From Acidilobaceae archaeon (GTDB lineage: Archaea > Thermoproteota > Thermoprotei_A > Sulfolobales > Acidilobaceae), in contig JALWGG010000059.1 in the NCBI GenBank assembly GCA_027013765.1, forward strand, positions 6,230 through 16,214: a DNA stretch of 9,985 bases, written 5' to 3'. Numbering within the stretch: position 1 is the first letter of the stretch; every line of letters starts with the position of its first letter. The notes beneath the pieces are model-generated. The model ran no database searches. It worked only from the letters and a program-made list of their open reading frames with translations, and was not told where the DNA came from. The translations under genes were made by a program, and so were the position numbers. Below are positions 1 to 7,001 of the stretch, piece by piece.

Positions 1-252
1 GTGGTAGGCCTCTACTATGTTTGCCGGCTCCCTTACGCCATTCACCAGGTCCCTCATAACGTCGCTGCCCGGGGGCAGGGGTTCTATGTAGGCCATCCTT
101 ATCCAATTATCATCGTCCAGGTATAGGATGTATCTTACTGGTGTGATTGTATAGCTGGCTAGCACCCTATCCTCTGTTATCCTAGGCCTCTCCTCCAGGA
201 CCTCCTCCTTAGCCTCCCTAACCCTCCTCAGCCTCTTAACCGGCCACTGCAT
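1..252 (-). CDS. N-terminal part of a putative archaeal type II/IV secretion or pilus ATPase (GspE/FlaI/VirB11-like), cut by the left window edge
   Basis: An open frame runs from ATG at 252 to the window edge without a stop, giving the first 84 residues. A GGGTG motif (260-264 on the complementary strand) lies 7 bases upstream and supports the ATG; an in-frame GTG at 261 is the only other upstream choice before a stop. Residues 1-25 are very basic and acidic. Residues 30-70 read as a Tyr-x-x-x-Pro-Val-Arg-Tyr segment, a charged turn (DDDNW) and then YIEPLPPGS. This resembles the N-terminal domain that precedes the RecA-like core in archaeal pilus/archaellum ATPases, where a 'Y...P...V.I......Y.V.EP.L' pattern is common. 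The pilin-like gene just upstream on the same strand fits that reading. The Walker motifs would lie outside the window, so the call is an inference from a short N-terminus plus context. Confidence 0.5.
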   Translation of the reverse strand, partial: MQWPVKRLRRVREAKEEVLEERPRITEDRVLASYTITPVRYILYLDDDNWIRMAYIEPLPPGSDVMRDLVNGVREPANIVEAYH

Positions 253-298
253 CCGTAACACCCTTCAAAGATTGAATATTGGATGGGGGAGATAGGGG

Positions 299-304
299 AA
301 AAAA
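299..304 (-). terminator. T6 terminator after the pilin-like gene
   Basis: On the minus strand a run of six T followed by C-rich sequence lies about 40 bases beyond the pilin stop and about 45 bases before the next minus-strand start. Archaeal termination commonly uses such U-runs without a hairpin. It would separate a highly expressed pilin transcript from the downstream putative ATPase gene. Confidence 0.5.
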
Positions 305-342
305 CGGAACATTGTGTTAAGGTATACCCTGTCCCCCGAGCC

Positions 343-777
343 TTATCTTATCTTCTCGGGCTCCGTCGTCAGGGTCTTACCATCGATTGTGTATGTTACT
401 GATACAGCTACTATGTCTGGATTTGTTACTACAGCGTTTATGCTTGCCTTATCGCCTGGCAATACCTGGATTGGTAGGGTCTCCTGTGTGGTTAGTTGTA
501 TGCTGGTTCCGTTGGAGTATATGCCGTTTATACTATCTATCCTCGCATCAATGTCATAACTGTTCAACACCTCTATGTGTACTAGCCTAGTATTCCCTGT
601 CAAGTGTACTGTTGACGCATCGACCATCAGCTTCTCTCCCAGCCCCTGCATCTTGTCCACGCTTGCCTGGAAGTAGTTGTATATGAGCATTCCGCCTAGT
701 ATAGTCGCGCTGATCAATACCACGGTTGCCACCAGGGGGGATAGACCTCTTCTAGCCCTCCTCACCCCTTTATCCAC
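343..777 (-). CDS. Type IV pilin/archaellin-like precursor with class III signal peptide
   Basis: The 144-residue protein begins with a short, very basic leader (DKGVRRARRG), then LSPLV and a hydrophobic stretch of about 22 residues (about 12-34), then a soluble C-terminal domain rich in beta-forming residues, Thr and Asn. This is the class III signal peptide layout: an archaeal prepilin peptidase (PibD/FlaK type) would cut after Gly11, leaving the hydrophobic helix at the mature N-terminus for filament assembly. The length fits archaeal type IV pilins. The product should sit in or on the cell membrane as a pilus or adhesion subunit, or as a pseudopilin. The start is GTG at 777; the frame upstream has no better start before a stop. 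The next gene on the strand may be the cognate assembly ATPase. I cannot say which pilus type this is (archaellum, Aap, Ups or another). Confidence 0.75.
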   Translation of the reverse strand: MDKGVRRARRGLSPLVATVVLISATILGGMLIYNYFQASVDKMQGLGEKLMVDASTVHLTGNTRLVHIEVLNSYDIDARIDSINGIYSNGTSIQLTTQETLPIQVLPGDKASINAVVTNPDIVAVSVTYTIDGKTLTTEPEKIR

Positions 778-857
778 CCCGCATGCGTCATGTACTAGAA
801 TAGGATATGGACGGTGATTGCTGTTTCAATTAGGAAATGCTAATAAATTCTTGATGG

Positions 858-865
858 TTATATAG
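858..865 (+). promoter_or_regulatory. TATA box of the deoxyhypusine synthase gene
   Basis: TTATATAG lies at the spacing expected for a transcription start near 886-892, just ahead of the dys start. It is preceded by an AT-rich stretch (841-852). The predicted start falls inside the inverted repeat at 879-900. Confidence 0.5.
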
Positions 866-878
866 TGGTTCCACCCAT

Positions 879-900
879 GGATCCCCCTCTCCGGGGATCC
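879..900. repeat. Perfect 8-bp inverted repeat overlapping the predicted dys transcription start
   Basis: GGATCCCC (879-886) and GGGGATCC (893-900) are perfect inverted copies separated by 6 bases. They lie 14 bases downstream of the TATA box and 17 bases upstream of the ATG start. As DNA it could be an operator overlapping the start site; as RNA it could form a short 5'-leader hairpin. Which of these applies, if either, is not decided by the sequence. Confidence 0.6.
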
Positions 901-917
901 TGTTGGGGCGGCATGGA

Positions 918-1832
918 ATGGAGCCTATACGGGATGTAAGAGTATCCCCAGAAATGGGTCTCAAAGGGCTGGTCGAGTTATATAGTGGGATGTATGGATT
1001 CATGGCGGGGCACGTGGCTGAGGCCGTGGAGGTCCTCAGGAGGGGGATTAGGGAGAGCAGGCTTAGAGTGTTAACCTTTACAGGGAATCTTGTGGCAACC
1101 GGGCTACGGGGGGTCCTGGCACAGCTTATAGAGGAGGGCCTATTCAACGTGGTGATAACAACCACAGGGGCCCTAGACCATGATATAGCAAGGGCCAACG
1201 GGGGCACCTACTATAAGGGCGCGTTTGAGTATGACGATGCCGAGCTGCTTGACAAGGGTTTTCATAGGCTGGGCAACATACTAATCCCCCTAGAATCCTA
1301 TGGGCCCAGGGTGGAGGAGTTCACTAGAAGGCTCCTGGAGAGGATTGATGGCAGGGTTGGCCTATATGAGGTCCTCGACGTGGCTGGTAGCATGATTACG
1401 GATAGGAATAGTATCCTCAGGGCCGCCCATAGGGCTGGGGCTAGGGTTTTCGTCCCCGGATGGCCTGACGGGGCCTTCGGGACCTCACTATTCATGGAGG
1501 CCCAGAGGCTCGGTAGGGATATCGTGGTGGACTACTTCAAGGATATGAAGCTGCTCTCCGAGATATTCTTCACAAGCCAGGACTCGAAGGCTACAGGCCT
1601 GATAATAGGTGGAGGCATCAGCAAGCACCACGCAATATGGTGGAGCCAGTTCAGGGAGGGGCTAGACTATGTAGTATATATAACCACCGCGGTCGAGTAT
1701 GATGGGAGCCTAAGCGGGGCCCACCCCCGGGAGGCAATATCATGGGGCAAGGTGAAGCCTAGCGCGGAGAAGGTAGTTGTATATGGAGATGCAACGATAA
1801 TACTCCCGATAATAGCATCGCAGATACTCTAA
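918..1832 (+). CDS. dys: Deoxyhypusine synthase
   Basis: Makes deoxyhypusine on one lysine of translation factor aIF5A by NAD-dependent transfer of the aminobutyl group of spermidine; cytoplasmic. Residue numbers here count from ATG 918. Visible family motifs are the FTGNL segment (about 54-58), the TTTGA segment (about 81-85), GGGISKHH (about 231-238) with the active-site His region, and GAHPREAISWGK near the C-terminus. Its Lys (about residue 278) matches the catalytic lysine that forms the enzyme-substrate imine. The length of 304 aa is usual for archaeal members. ATG 918 is preferred because it matches the usual short N-terminus; an in-frame TTG at 903 would add five residues. It lies divergent from the pilin gene and 47 bases upstream of tldD, so the three plus-strand genes may form one transcription unit. 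The identification is secure. Confidence 0.95.
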   Translation: MEPIRDVRVSPEMGLKGLVELYSGMYGFMAGHVAEAVEVLRRGIRESRLRVLTFTGNLVATGLRGVLAQLIEEGLFNVVITTTGALDHDIARANGGTYYKGAFEYDDAELLDKGFHRLGNILIPLESYGPRVEEFTRRLLERIDGRVGLYEVLDVAGSMITDRNSILRAAHRAGARVFVPGWPDGAFGTSLFMEAQRLGRDIVVDYFKDMKLLSEIFFTSQDSKATGLIIGGGISKHHAIWWSQFREGLDYVVYITTAVEYDGSLSGAHPREAISWGKVKPSAEKVVVYGDATIILPIIASQIL

Positions 1833-1840
1833 CATAAATA

Positions 1841-1852
1841 GGCCCATGGGCC
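1841..1852. repeat. 12-bp perfect palindrome between dys and tldD
   Basis: GGCCCATGGGCC is fully self-complementary and is followed by an overlapping near-palindrome and ATGCAT (to 1860). It sits in the 47-base gap between the two genes. It may be a weak RNA hairpin or a protein site, or just GC-rich spacer sequence. Confidence 0.45.
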
Positions 1853-1879
1853 CCATGCATAACGGGGTGCTAGACGGCC

Positions 1880-3313
1880 TTGATCGATGAATCAATACTC
1901 CTAGAAATCATAGATAAGGCTAGACAGGCTGGCGCATACTATGCAGAGGCCAGGTACCACTCGCTGAAGGGATTCTCAACAACGCTACTCAACGGGAGAG
2001 TCATCGGCGGGGGGCGCGCTGATACAACCGGCGTATCAGTCAGAGTATACATCGACGGGGGGCAGGGATTTGCGAGCACATACAGGCTAGACAGGGAGGG
2101 GCTTGAGGACGCACTGCAGAGGGCTGTAAGCGCGGCGAGGACCTCGGCTAGCCTAAGGAGGAGGCCATTAAAGCTTGCACCCGCAAGGGTGGGTAGGGCC
2201 AGGTATAGCGTCTTCGAGAAGAAGCCCTTGGAGAGCATGAGTGAGGATGACAAGATAAGCATGCTCAAGGAGGTCATCAACTCCCTAGAGCTGGAGGTAA
2301 AGGGGATGAAGATAGAATCCAACATATTAAGCTATGGCGAGTATAGGGAGGAGAAGGTTATAGTGAATAGCGACGGGGGACTGATAATCAGCAGCGTGCC
2401 ACGGATAGAGGTGTTCTACAACCTAGCCGGCAAGTATGGAGCCCTAAGAGCCAATAGGTGGAAGGAGCTCGGGGGCAGCGGCGGGCTAGAGGTCCTGGAC
2501 GACCTTAGGATCGGGGAGAACCTACGCGATGATATAGAGAGCCTATACGTAAACCTGGTAAAGGCTAGCAACTACACGGGCGAGAAGAGGGCTGACGTCA
2601 TATTATCCCCCGAGATCGTGGGCCTGTCTGTACACGAGTCCGCAGGGCACCCAAGCGAGGCCGACCGGGTGCTAGGAAGGGAGGCTGCACAGGCGGGGCT
2701 CAGCTACAGGACTGAGATGAAGCCCGGGGAGAGGATAGGAAGCGAAGCCGTAACCATCATCGACGACCCTACAATACCTGGAAGCCTAGGCTTCTACCTC
2801 TATGACGATGAAGGCGTCCCAGCAAGGCCACGGGTATTGATAGAGGGTGGAGTCCTGAAGGAGCTACTACATAACAGGGAGACCGCAGGCATATACGGGG
2901 TTGAGAGCAACGCGTCCGCCAGATCCCTTGACTATAGGAGCGAGCCCATAGTGAGAATGGCCAATACATACATGGCCCCGGGCGACTATGACTTCGACGA
3001 GCTTGTCGCTGATGTGCGTGATGGGGTATACATGCGGAAGTATATGGAGTGGAATATAGATGACCGTAGATGGGTAGCCCGGTATGTCGGGCTTGAAGCA
3101 TATATAATACGTGGGGGCGAGCTGGCTGAGCCCGTCAAGAACGTTGTCCTTGAGATCAATACAAGGGACTACTACAGTAGTATAGACGCGGTCGGGAAGG
3201 ACCTTGTATTCGAGGCTGGAACCTGCGGAAAGGGGGAGCCGGGCCAGCCGTTACCCGTATGGATGGGAGGTCCTCATGTTAGGCTTAGGGGCGTCGTCTT
3301 AAGGGGTGTGTAG
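1880..3313 (+). CDS. tldD: TldD-type metalloprotease subunit
   Basis: Catalytic subunit of the TldD/TldE (PmbA/TldD, modulator of DNA gyrase) family, which forms heterodimers that digest unfolded peptides inside a closed cavity; in E. coli the pair matures microcin B17 and degrades CcdA. The 477-residue protein carries HESAGH at about 252-257, the HExxxH zinc motif. Near the C-terminus is GTCGKGEPGQP, with Cys at about 449, matching the third zinc ligand of TldD. The N-terminal domain (1-220) is the usual mixed alpha/beta half with no metal site. The length is usual for the family. The start is TTG at 1880, with GGGGTG (1864-1869) 10 bases upstream; no ATG is available nearby. It is followed after 2 bases by tldE, so the two subunits are very likely translated from one mRNA. 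The archaeal substrate is not known from this sequence. Confidence 0.93.
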   Translation: MIDESILLEIIDKARQAGAYYAEARYHSLKGFSTTLLNGRVIGGGRADTTGVSVRVYIDGGQGFASTYRLDREGLEDALQRAVSAARTSASLRRRPLKLAPARVGRARYSVFEKKPLESMSEDDKISMLKEVINSLELEVKGMKIESNILSYGEYREEKVIVNSDGGLIISSVPRIEVFYNLAGKYGALRANRWKELGGSGGLEVLDDLRIGENLRDDIESLYVNLVKASNYTGEKRADVILSPEIVGLSVHESAGHPSEADRVLGREAAQAGLSYRTEMKPGERIGSEAVTIIDDPTIPGSLGFYLYDDEGVPARPRVLIEGGVLKELLHNRETAGIYGVESNASARSLDYRSEPIVRMANTYMAPGDYDFDELVADVRDGVYMRKYMEWNIDDRRWVARYVGLEAYIIRGGELAEPVKNVVLEINTRDYYSSIDAVGKDLVFEAGTCGKGEPGQPLPVWMGGPHVRLRGVVLRGV

Positions 3314-3315
3314 AG

Positions 3316-4608
3316 GTGTATGATGAGCTTGTATCCGTGGTTAGGAATAGGGTTGACGAGTACCTCTTCCAAGTATCAAGGGTTAGGGAGGTAATGATCA
3401 AGCTGGCCAACGGCGAGGCCTCCACTACACAGTCATGGGACGACTACGCGGTATCAGTATACCTAGCTAAGGGTAAGAGGATAGTCGAATCATCATACAC
3501 AACCAGGAGCCCAGTGGAGGCGTTAAGGAAGACGCTCGAACTACTCGATAGGCTAGAGGAGAGCCCATTATACGCGGAGCTCCCGGAGCCCAACGGCGAC
3601 GAGATAGATATGGTGGACCGGAGGATCAAGGATGCCGTGGTTACAGGGGATACTGCATGGCTGATAGAGGAGCTGGAGCTAGATAGCATACCAACCGCTG
3701 CAGGCATGATCAGGCTACAATACGTAGACAGGATCCTGGCTGGCAGCAACGGCGCCGAGTATAGGCAGGAATACACGCTATTCAACGGCTACATTAGAGT
3801 ATTCAAGGGCGACGCCAGCGGCCAGTGGTCATGGACAAGCACGGTATATGACCGTAGGAAAGCCGTCGAGGCAATCGGGATCGCGAAAAGCCTTGCAGAA
3901 GAGTGTGAGAAGCTACCCAGGGCAGACCTAGAGCCAGGGAAATACCGGGTCCTACTATCACCCATGACCGCTGCAAACCTGCTCACACACGCAGCAATGG
4001 CCGCAAGCGCGGGTGCGATAATACTAGGATTCAGCTTCCTCCAGAACTGGGGGCTGGGTGCTAAGATAGGAAGCGATCATATAACGATAAGGGAGATCCC
4101 TAGGGACTCCACGCTGCCAAACTTCTCCGGCTTCGACGATGAGGGTGTAGCTACCAGAGATAAGGAGATCTTCGAGAAAGGAGTCTTTAAGACTGTACTA
4201 CATAATACAAAGACGGCCAAGATGATGGGTGATGTAACCACCGGAAACGCGGGCTGGATCCTGCCTAGGCTATTCAACATAGAGGTCCTCCCAGGAAGCC
4301 TAAGCGAGGATGAGATGCTAGAAGTGCTTGGAGACGGAGTCTATGTAACAAACAACTGGTACACAAGATTCCAGAACTACCTGGAGGGATCGTTCTCAAC
4401 GGTGACCAGAGACGCTACATTCATTATAAAGTCGGGGAGACCGGTAGCGTGCGCGGATCGGCTAAGGATAGCAGATACCCTCCCCAACCTGCTCAAGTCT
4501 ATAGTGGACCTGACGAAGACGCGCTATGACATTCAATGGTGGGAGGTAGAGGACCCCGTCAGGATCCCATACGTGCTGGTGGACAGGCTGGGAATAGTAA
4601 AAAGATAG
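3316..4608 (+). CDS. tldE: TldE/PmbA-type non-catalytic subunit of the TldD/E protease
   Basis: Partner of the gene just upstream. The 430-residue protein has the same overall plan but lacks HExxxH: the equivalent stretch after SPMTAA (about 216-221) reads LLTHAAMAASAG, so only one His remains and no metal site can form. This is the hallmark of the TldE/PmbA subunit. A segment shared with TldD, in the pattern F-D-D-E-G-V-x-(T/P)-R, lies at about 273-281, followed by VLHNTKTAK, which resembles LLHNRETAG in TldD. The GTG start at 3316 lies 2 bases after the tldD stop, with AGGGGTG (3302-3308) as ribosome binding site inside the end of tldD. Translational coupling is likely. The family assignment is strong; choosing TldE rather than a second TldD rests on the missing zinc motif. 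Confidence 0.9.
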   Translation: MYDELVSVVRNRVDEYLFQVSRVREVMIKLANGEASTTQSWDDYAVSVYLAKGKRIVESSYTTRSPVEALRKTLELLDRLEESPLYAELPEPNGDEIDMVDRRIKDAVVTGDTAWLIEELELDSIPTAAGMIRLQYVDRILAGSNGAEYRQEYTLFNGYIRVFKGDASGQWSWTSTVYDRRKAVEAIGIAKSLAEECEKLPRADLEPGKYRVLLSPMTAANLLTHAAMAASAGAIILGFSFLQNWGLGAKIGSDHITIREIPRDSTLPNFSGFDDEGVATRDKEIFEKGVFKTVLHNTKTAKMMGDVTTGNAGWILPRLFNIEVLPGSLSEDEMLEVLGDGVYVTNNWYTRFQNYLEGSFSTVTRDATFIIKSGRPVACADRLRIADTLPNLLKSIVDLTKTRYDIQWWEVEDPVRIPYVLVDRLGIVKR

Positions 4609-4714
4609 TGCGGGGATGCCTCCGAGATGCGGGGTCCCCTCACCAATATCAGCAGTTCAGGGGTTCCTCTTCACAGGCCCCCGGCGCACACATGCTAGGC
4701 TAAATTATTCTTCT
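4609..4714. terminator. Convergent spacer with likely tldE terminator
   Basis: The 106-base gap between converging genes holds GGGGTCCCC (4631-4639), a repeated TGCGGGG (4609-4615 and 4628-4634), further G- and C-runs, and a T-rich stretch (4705-4714) reading in the plus direction. The last is the best candidate for the end of the dys-tldDE transcript. No coding sequence or RNA motif was seen. Confidence 0.4.
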
Positions 4715-5722
4715 CTACCCGTGTCTTATATGCTTCTCGGACAACGCTATACACAATAGTATATTCTCGGCGACCTCAAGAAGCCTTGCAATCTCGATTA
4801 TCCTGCTAAGTATATATGCATACTGCGGCGTGACACCTGCTATAAGCTCGTGGGAGTTCTCCTCAAGGTCCAGGATATTCCTTATCTTCCAATACGCGTC
4901 CTCAGCCTTCTTGACGCTAGCCGGGTTTAGGCTTGCAACTATTGTGGCCGTCGCGATCTCGGCGAGCTCAAGCAGGAAGGCTAGCCTATCCCTCTCATCA
5001 CTACCCAATTCACCCGACATCTTCTGCAACAGGCTGGCTAGGCTTATCGCTGCATCCGCGGCCATGCCTAGGGTACTAACTGCCGAATACAACTGTTTGA
5101 CTCTTTTCTCGCTCTTCCTATCCATAGGCTTCATCTTGTTCAGGGACCTGAGTATCCGGTAGTTCATCCTCATGATGCTCGTGTATTCATTAGCTATATC
5201 GTCAAGGTCCCCCGCCTCACCCTTGAGGTATCTACTCATTGTCCCGAATATCTGCGAGATCCTCTTTCCAAAGATCTGGATAAGCTCCTCTACATTATCC
5301 TCCCGGCCTGTGAATATTATCTCAAGCATCTTGTTATTATTGGAGAGCCTGATCTCCGCTCCATGAAGGTATGAGGAGGTCCTCGCTATACGATCCAGGG
5401 GCTCGCCCTTAATTATCCTATTAGACTCTCCAATTACAACATCATAACCGAATATATAGCTACATAATACCAGCCTCCCAACATGCTTCATACAGCTAGA
5501 CTTGGATAACGATGCGTATAACCTATCCTTCGGCTGCTCCCCCGAGGGTGCAATGACCAGCCTATCCCCCTCATCATATATCGTGACAAGGTCGCCGACA
5601 TTCACGTTATGCCTCTTAGTCCAACTCCTGGGCAGGGTCACGATTAGGCTAGATGCGCCAAGCTTCTGGACTTTACGGGATAGAGAACCGTTTGAATCAC
5701 CCTTCGAAGCCCCTCGTGACAA
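4715..5722 (-). CDS. AbrB/SpoVT domain protein with PhoU-like C-terminal helical domain
   Basis: The 335-residue protein opens with a SpoVT-AbrB-like DNA-binding fold at about 14-59: LSRKVQKLGASSLIVTLPRSW, then a basic stretch, VNVGDLV and DRLVIAP. The middle (60-145) is a linker domain. The rest (150-335) is almost all helical, with the spacing of PhoU-type three-helix bundles. This architecture is common in archaea and usually annotated as a phosphate uptake regulator, but no pst transporter or phosphate gene is adjacent here, so the phosphate link is only inherited from the family. The start is TTG at 5722; an in-frame stop lies two codons upstream and the next Met is far inside, after the DNA-binding domain. 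A TATATATA box at 5763-5770 places the transcription start near 5740, giving a short leader. It could autoregulate through the divergent promoter region. Confidence 0.8.
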   Translation of the reverse strand: MSRGASKGDSNGSLSRKVQKLGASSLIVTLPRSWTKRHNVNVGDLVTIYDEGDRLVIAPSGEQPKDRLYASLSKSSCMKHVGRLVLCSYIFGYDVVIGESNRIIKGEPLDRIARTSSYLHGAEIRLSNNNKMLEIIFTGREDNVEELIQIFGKRISQIFGTMSRYLKGEAGDLDDIANEYTSIMRMNYRILRSLNKMKPMDRKSEKRVKQLYSAVSTLGMAADAAISLASLLQKMSGELGSDERDRLAFLLELAEIATATIVASLNPASVKKAEDAYWKIRNILDLEENSHELIAGVTPQYAYILSRIIEIARLLEVAENILLCIALSEKHIRHG

Positions 5723-5975
5723 GGCTTATCAACCACTATTCTATCATATGGTAACATAAAGGTATATATAGATTACCGCCTATTAAAAGGATTGATGTAT
5801 TTTTGCATATGTCTAATCAAGCACCGCTATATCAACAGACTAACTCATATTTATGTATGTAATTTTAAAGATACACTATAAATATACCTCCTTATTCACA
5901 ATCTAATAATCTACTTTCACGATTACTAGGAAAGACTTAAAAACGTGGTATGGCGATAATATAAATTGAATAGAG
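5723..5975. promoter_or_regulatory. AT-rich divergent promoter region
   Basis: About 250 bases, by eye much richer in A and T than the rest of the window, separate the minus-strand AbrB-PhoU gene from the plus-strand orphan gene. The minus-strand promoter is TATATATA (5763-5770). The plus-strand promoter is the TTAAAAA box near 5936-5943. The rest shows several further TATA-like strings and no credible gene. An AbrB-type regulator could bind here, but no clear repeated operator is visible. Confidence 0.55.
5930..5943 (+). promoter_or_regulatory. BRE plus TATA box of the 166-aa orphan gene
   Basis: A purine-rich GGAAAGA element (5929-5935) is directly followed by CTTAAAAA (5936-5943), the classic crenarchaeal BRE-TATA arrangement. 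Transcription should start near 5966, giving a leader of about 20 bases that contains the ribosome binding site. Confidence 0.65.
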
Positions 5976-5980
5976 GTGAT
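5973..5980 (+). promoter_or_regulatory. Strong Shine-Dalgarno site that decides the start at 5988
   Basis: GAGGTGAT is complementary to the conserved 3' end of archaeal 16S rRNA over 8 bases and ends 7 bases before ATG 5988. An in-frame GTG at 5976 lies inside this motif and so is unlikely to be the start. Confidence 0.75.
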
Positions 5981-5987
5981 AGAGGTC

Positions 5988-6488
5988 ATGAGCCTAGAGG
6001 GAAGACAGTATAGGCTTGTACTCAGGAAGACGGCACGCGGACCTGTAATACAGTTTAGGAGTAGTAGCCCCGAGACGCGAGAGTCAACACTTATTAGAAT
6101 GGGTGGCAAGAAAGCCAGCGAGATATTTGACCAAATGATTAAGGTCCTCGACAAGTTGGGGTATATAACAGAGAAGAGCGAGGAGAGGGAGAACTATAAG
6201 GCATACCGGCTAAAGCCGGAAATAGGGCCAGTAGTTGGAGGGTACCTTGTACTCATAAGGAGGAGCAGAGACCCAACAGCATGGATACCATACTTCGAGG
6301 ACTTCATAACAGAGAAGTATAAGGGGGCACACCAGTTCTTAACCCACGCACTAAGCCTAGGTATCGAGCTTAGCAAGGCATACCCACCCCCAGAGCGCGT
6401 GAGAATGCAGCTATCCCCCAAGGTGCTAGATAGTATAAGTGCTGGATTCAAGATAACTGTTAGAAAACTCTGGAGGATAAGGCAGTAA
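5988..6488 (+). CDS. Uncharacterised 166-aa basic protein
   Basis: I do not recognise a named family. The protein begins with MSLEGRQYRLVLRK and is rich in Arg and Lys throughout. Residues 1-30 look like paired beta strands. A segment near 40-57 (KKASEIFDQMIKVLDKLGYI) could be a helix-turn-helix or dimer helix. The middle is YKAYRLKPEIGPVVGGYLVLIRRS. A helical region (about 107-130) precedes a basic C-terminus (TVRKLWRIRQ). No signal peptide or membrane segment is present. Basic charge and short length would suit nucleic-acid binding, but this is a guess. The gene is convincingly real: strong BRE-TATA, an 8-base Shine-Dalgarno site, codon use similar to the window's other genes, and a T-run terminator just after it. 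ATG 5988 is preferred over GTG 5976 because of the ribosome binding site. It appears to be a single-gene transcription unit. Confidence 0.8.
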   Translation: MSLEGRQYRLVLRKTARGPVIQFRSSSPETRESTLIRMGGKKASEIFDQMIKVLDKLGYITEKSEERENYKAYRLKPEIGPVVGGYLVLIRRSRDPTAWIPYFEDFITEKYKGAHQFLTHALSLGIELSKAYPPPERVRMQLSPKVLDSISAGFKITVRKLWRIRQ

Positions 6489-6508
6489 CACTGGAATCTA
6501 CCATACAA

Positions 6509-6513
6509 TTTTT
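6509..6513 (+). terminator. T-run terminator after the 166-aa gene
   Basis: TTTTT followed by CTCC begins 21 bases after the stop. It is the usual form of a U-rich archaeal terminator and makes the 166-aa gene monocistronic. Confidence 0.5.
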
Positions 6514-6605
6514 CTCCTCGCCAGCAGTATTTCCAGATATATACTTGGCTTTATAATAGGTATATAGGCCCAAGTCTGTATTATAGTTATTATAGGACCC
6601 ATGGG

Positions 6606-7001
6606 GTGGTTTACTCGTCTAATATTAATAGGGATATATGGGTCCATATAGAGTCGACGAAGCGGGCCTTAAGATCGTCTAAAATAGATCTTGATAATGG
6701 TTATTATGAATGGGCATTATACAAGGTATATGTAATGGTATCCACACTCCTGCAGATCACATCCGGGCAAACCGATGTAATCGAGGCTTTTAAGAGTATT
6801 TCAACAGTATGTGGAGGACCTACAGCTGAGGTTGAAAAATGCATTACTAATCTTAAGGAGAACTTTTATAAGTGCATAGGGCCCTATGGTGTCCCTATAA
6901 CGCGTATGTCATGTAGCCTTGAATGCACTTTAGAGTCCCTGAGGTGTGGTAAGATTGTGACTAACTGGATCGAACAGTGTATTCGGGATATGCACTCGTG
7001 A
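6606..7001 (+). CDS. Small cysteine-rich helical protein, weakly HEPN-like
   Basis: The 131-residue protein is largely helical. Residues 10-50 follow the pattern of the first helices of HEPN domains: an amphipathic helix, a turn with DLDNGYYEWA, then a second hydrophobic helix. The R-x4-x6-H motif that marks RNase-active HEPN proteins is not seen and no nucleotidyltransferase partner is adjacent, so the resemblance is weak. Seven Cys occur between residues 69 and 125, including CSLEC; in crenarchaea these may form stabilising disulfides or, less likely, bind metal. The start is GTG at 6606; ATG 6601 is in another frame that stops soon. TATA-like strings at 6551-6565 and 6582-6597 may serve as promoter. 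Codons with A or T at the third position are more common than in its neighbours. The stop lies 4 bases from the end of the convergent gene. Confidence 0.65.
   Translation: MVYSSNINRDIWVHIESTKRALRSSKIDLDNGYYEWALYKVYVMVSTLLQITSGQTDVIEAFKSISTVCGGPTAEVEKCITNLKENFYKCIGPYGVPITRMSCSLECTLESLRCGKIVTNWIEQCIRDMHS

Noticed and set aside
830..1207. A 125-codon minus-strand frame over the start of dys.
   Set aside because: It lies opposite the clear deoxyhypusine synthase coding sequence and its product has no recognisable domain; it is a shadow frame. The same holds for the other long antisense frames across tldD, tldE and moaA.
4715..5722. Calling this gene phoU and inferring a phosphate transport locus.
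   Set aside because: No pst or other phosphate gene is nearby and the N-terminal AbrB domain makes it a fusion; only the domain architecture is supported.
5809..5862. A 17-codon reading frame starting with ATG, about 25 bases downstream of a TATA-like TATTAAAA (5781-5788).
   Set aside because: The region is AT-rich with many TATA-like strings, there is no ribosome binding site, and the peptide has no recognisable feature; a chance frame is more likely.
5884..5893. Minus-strand AAGGAGGT, a strong Shine-Dalgarno match in the AT-rich spacer.
   Set aside because: The only start that follows at proper distance (a GTG) meets a stop after three codons, so no gene is served by it.
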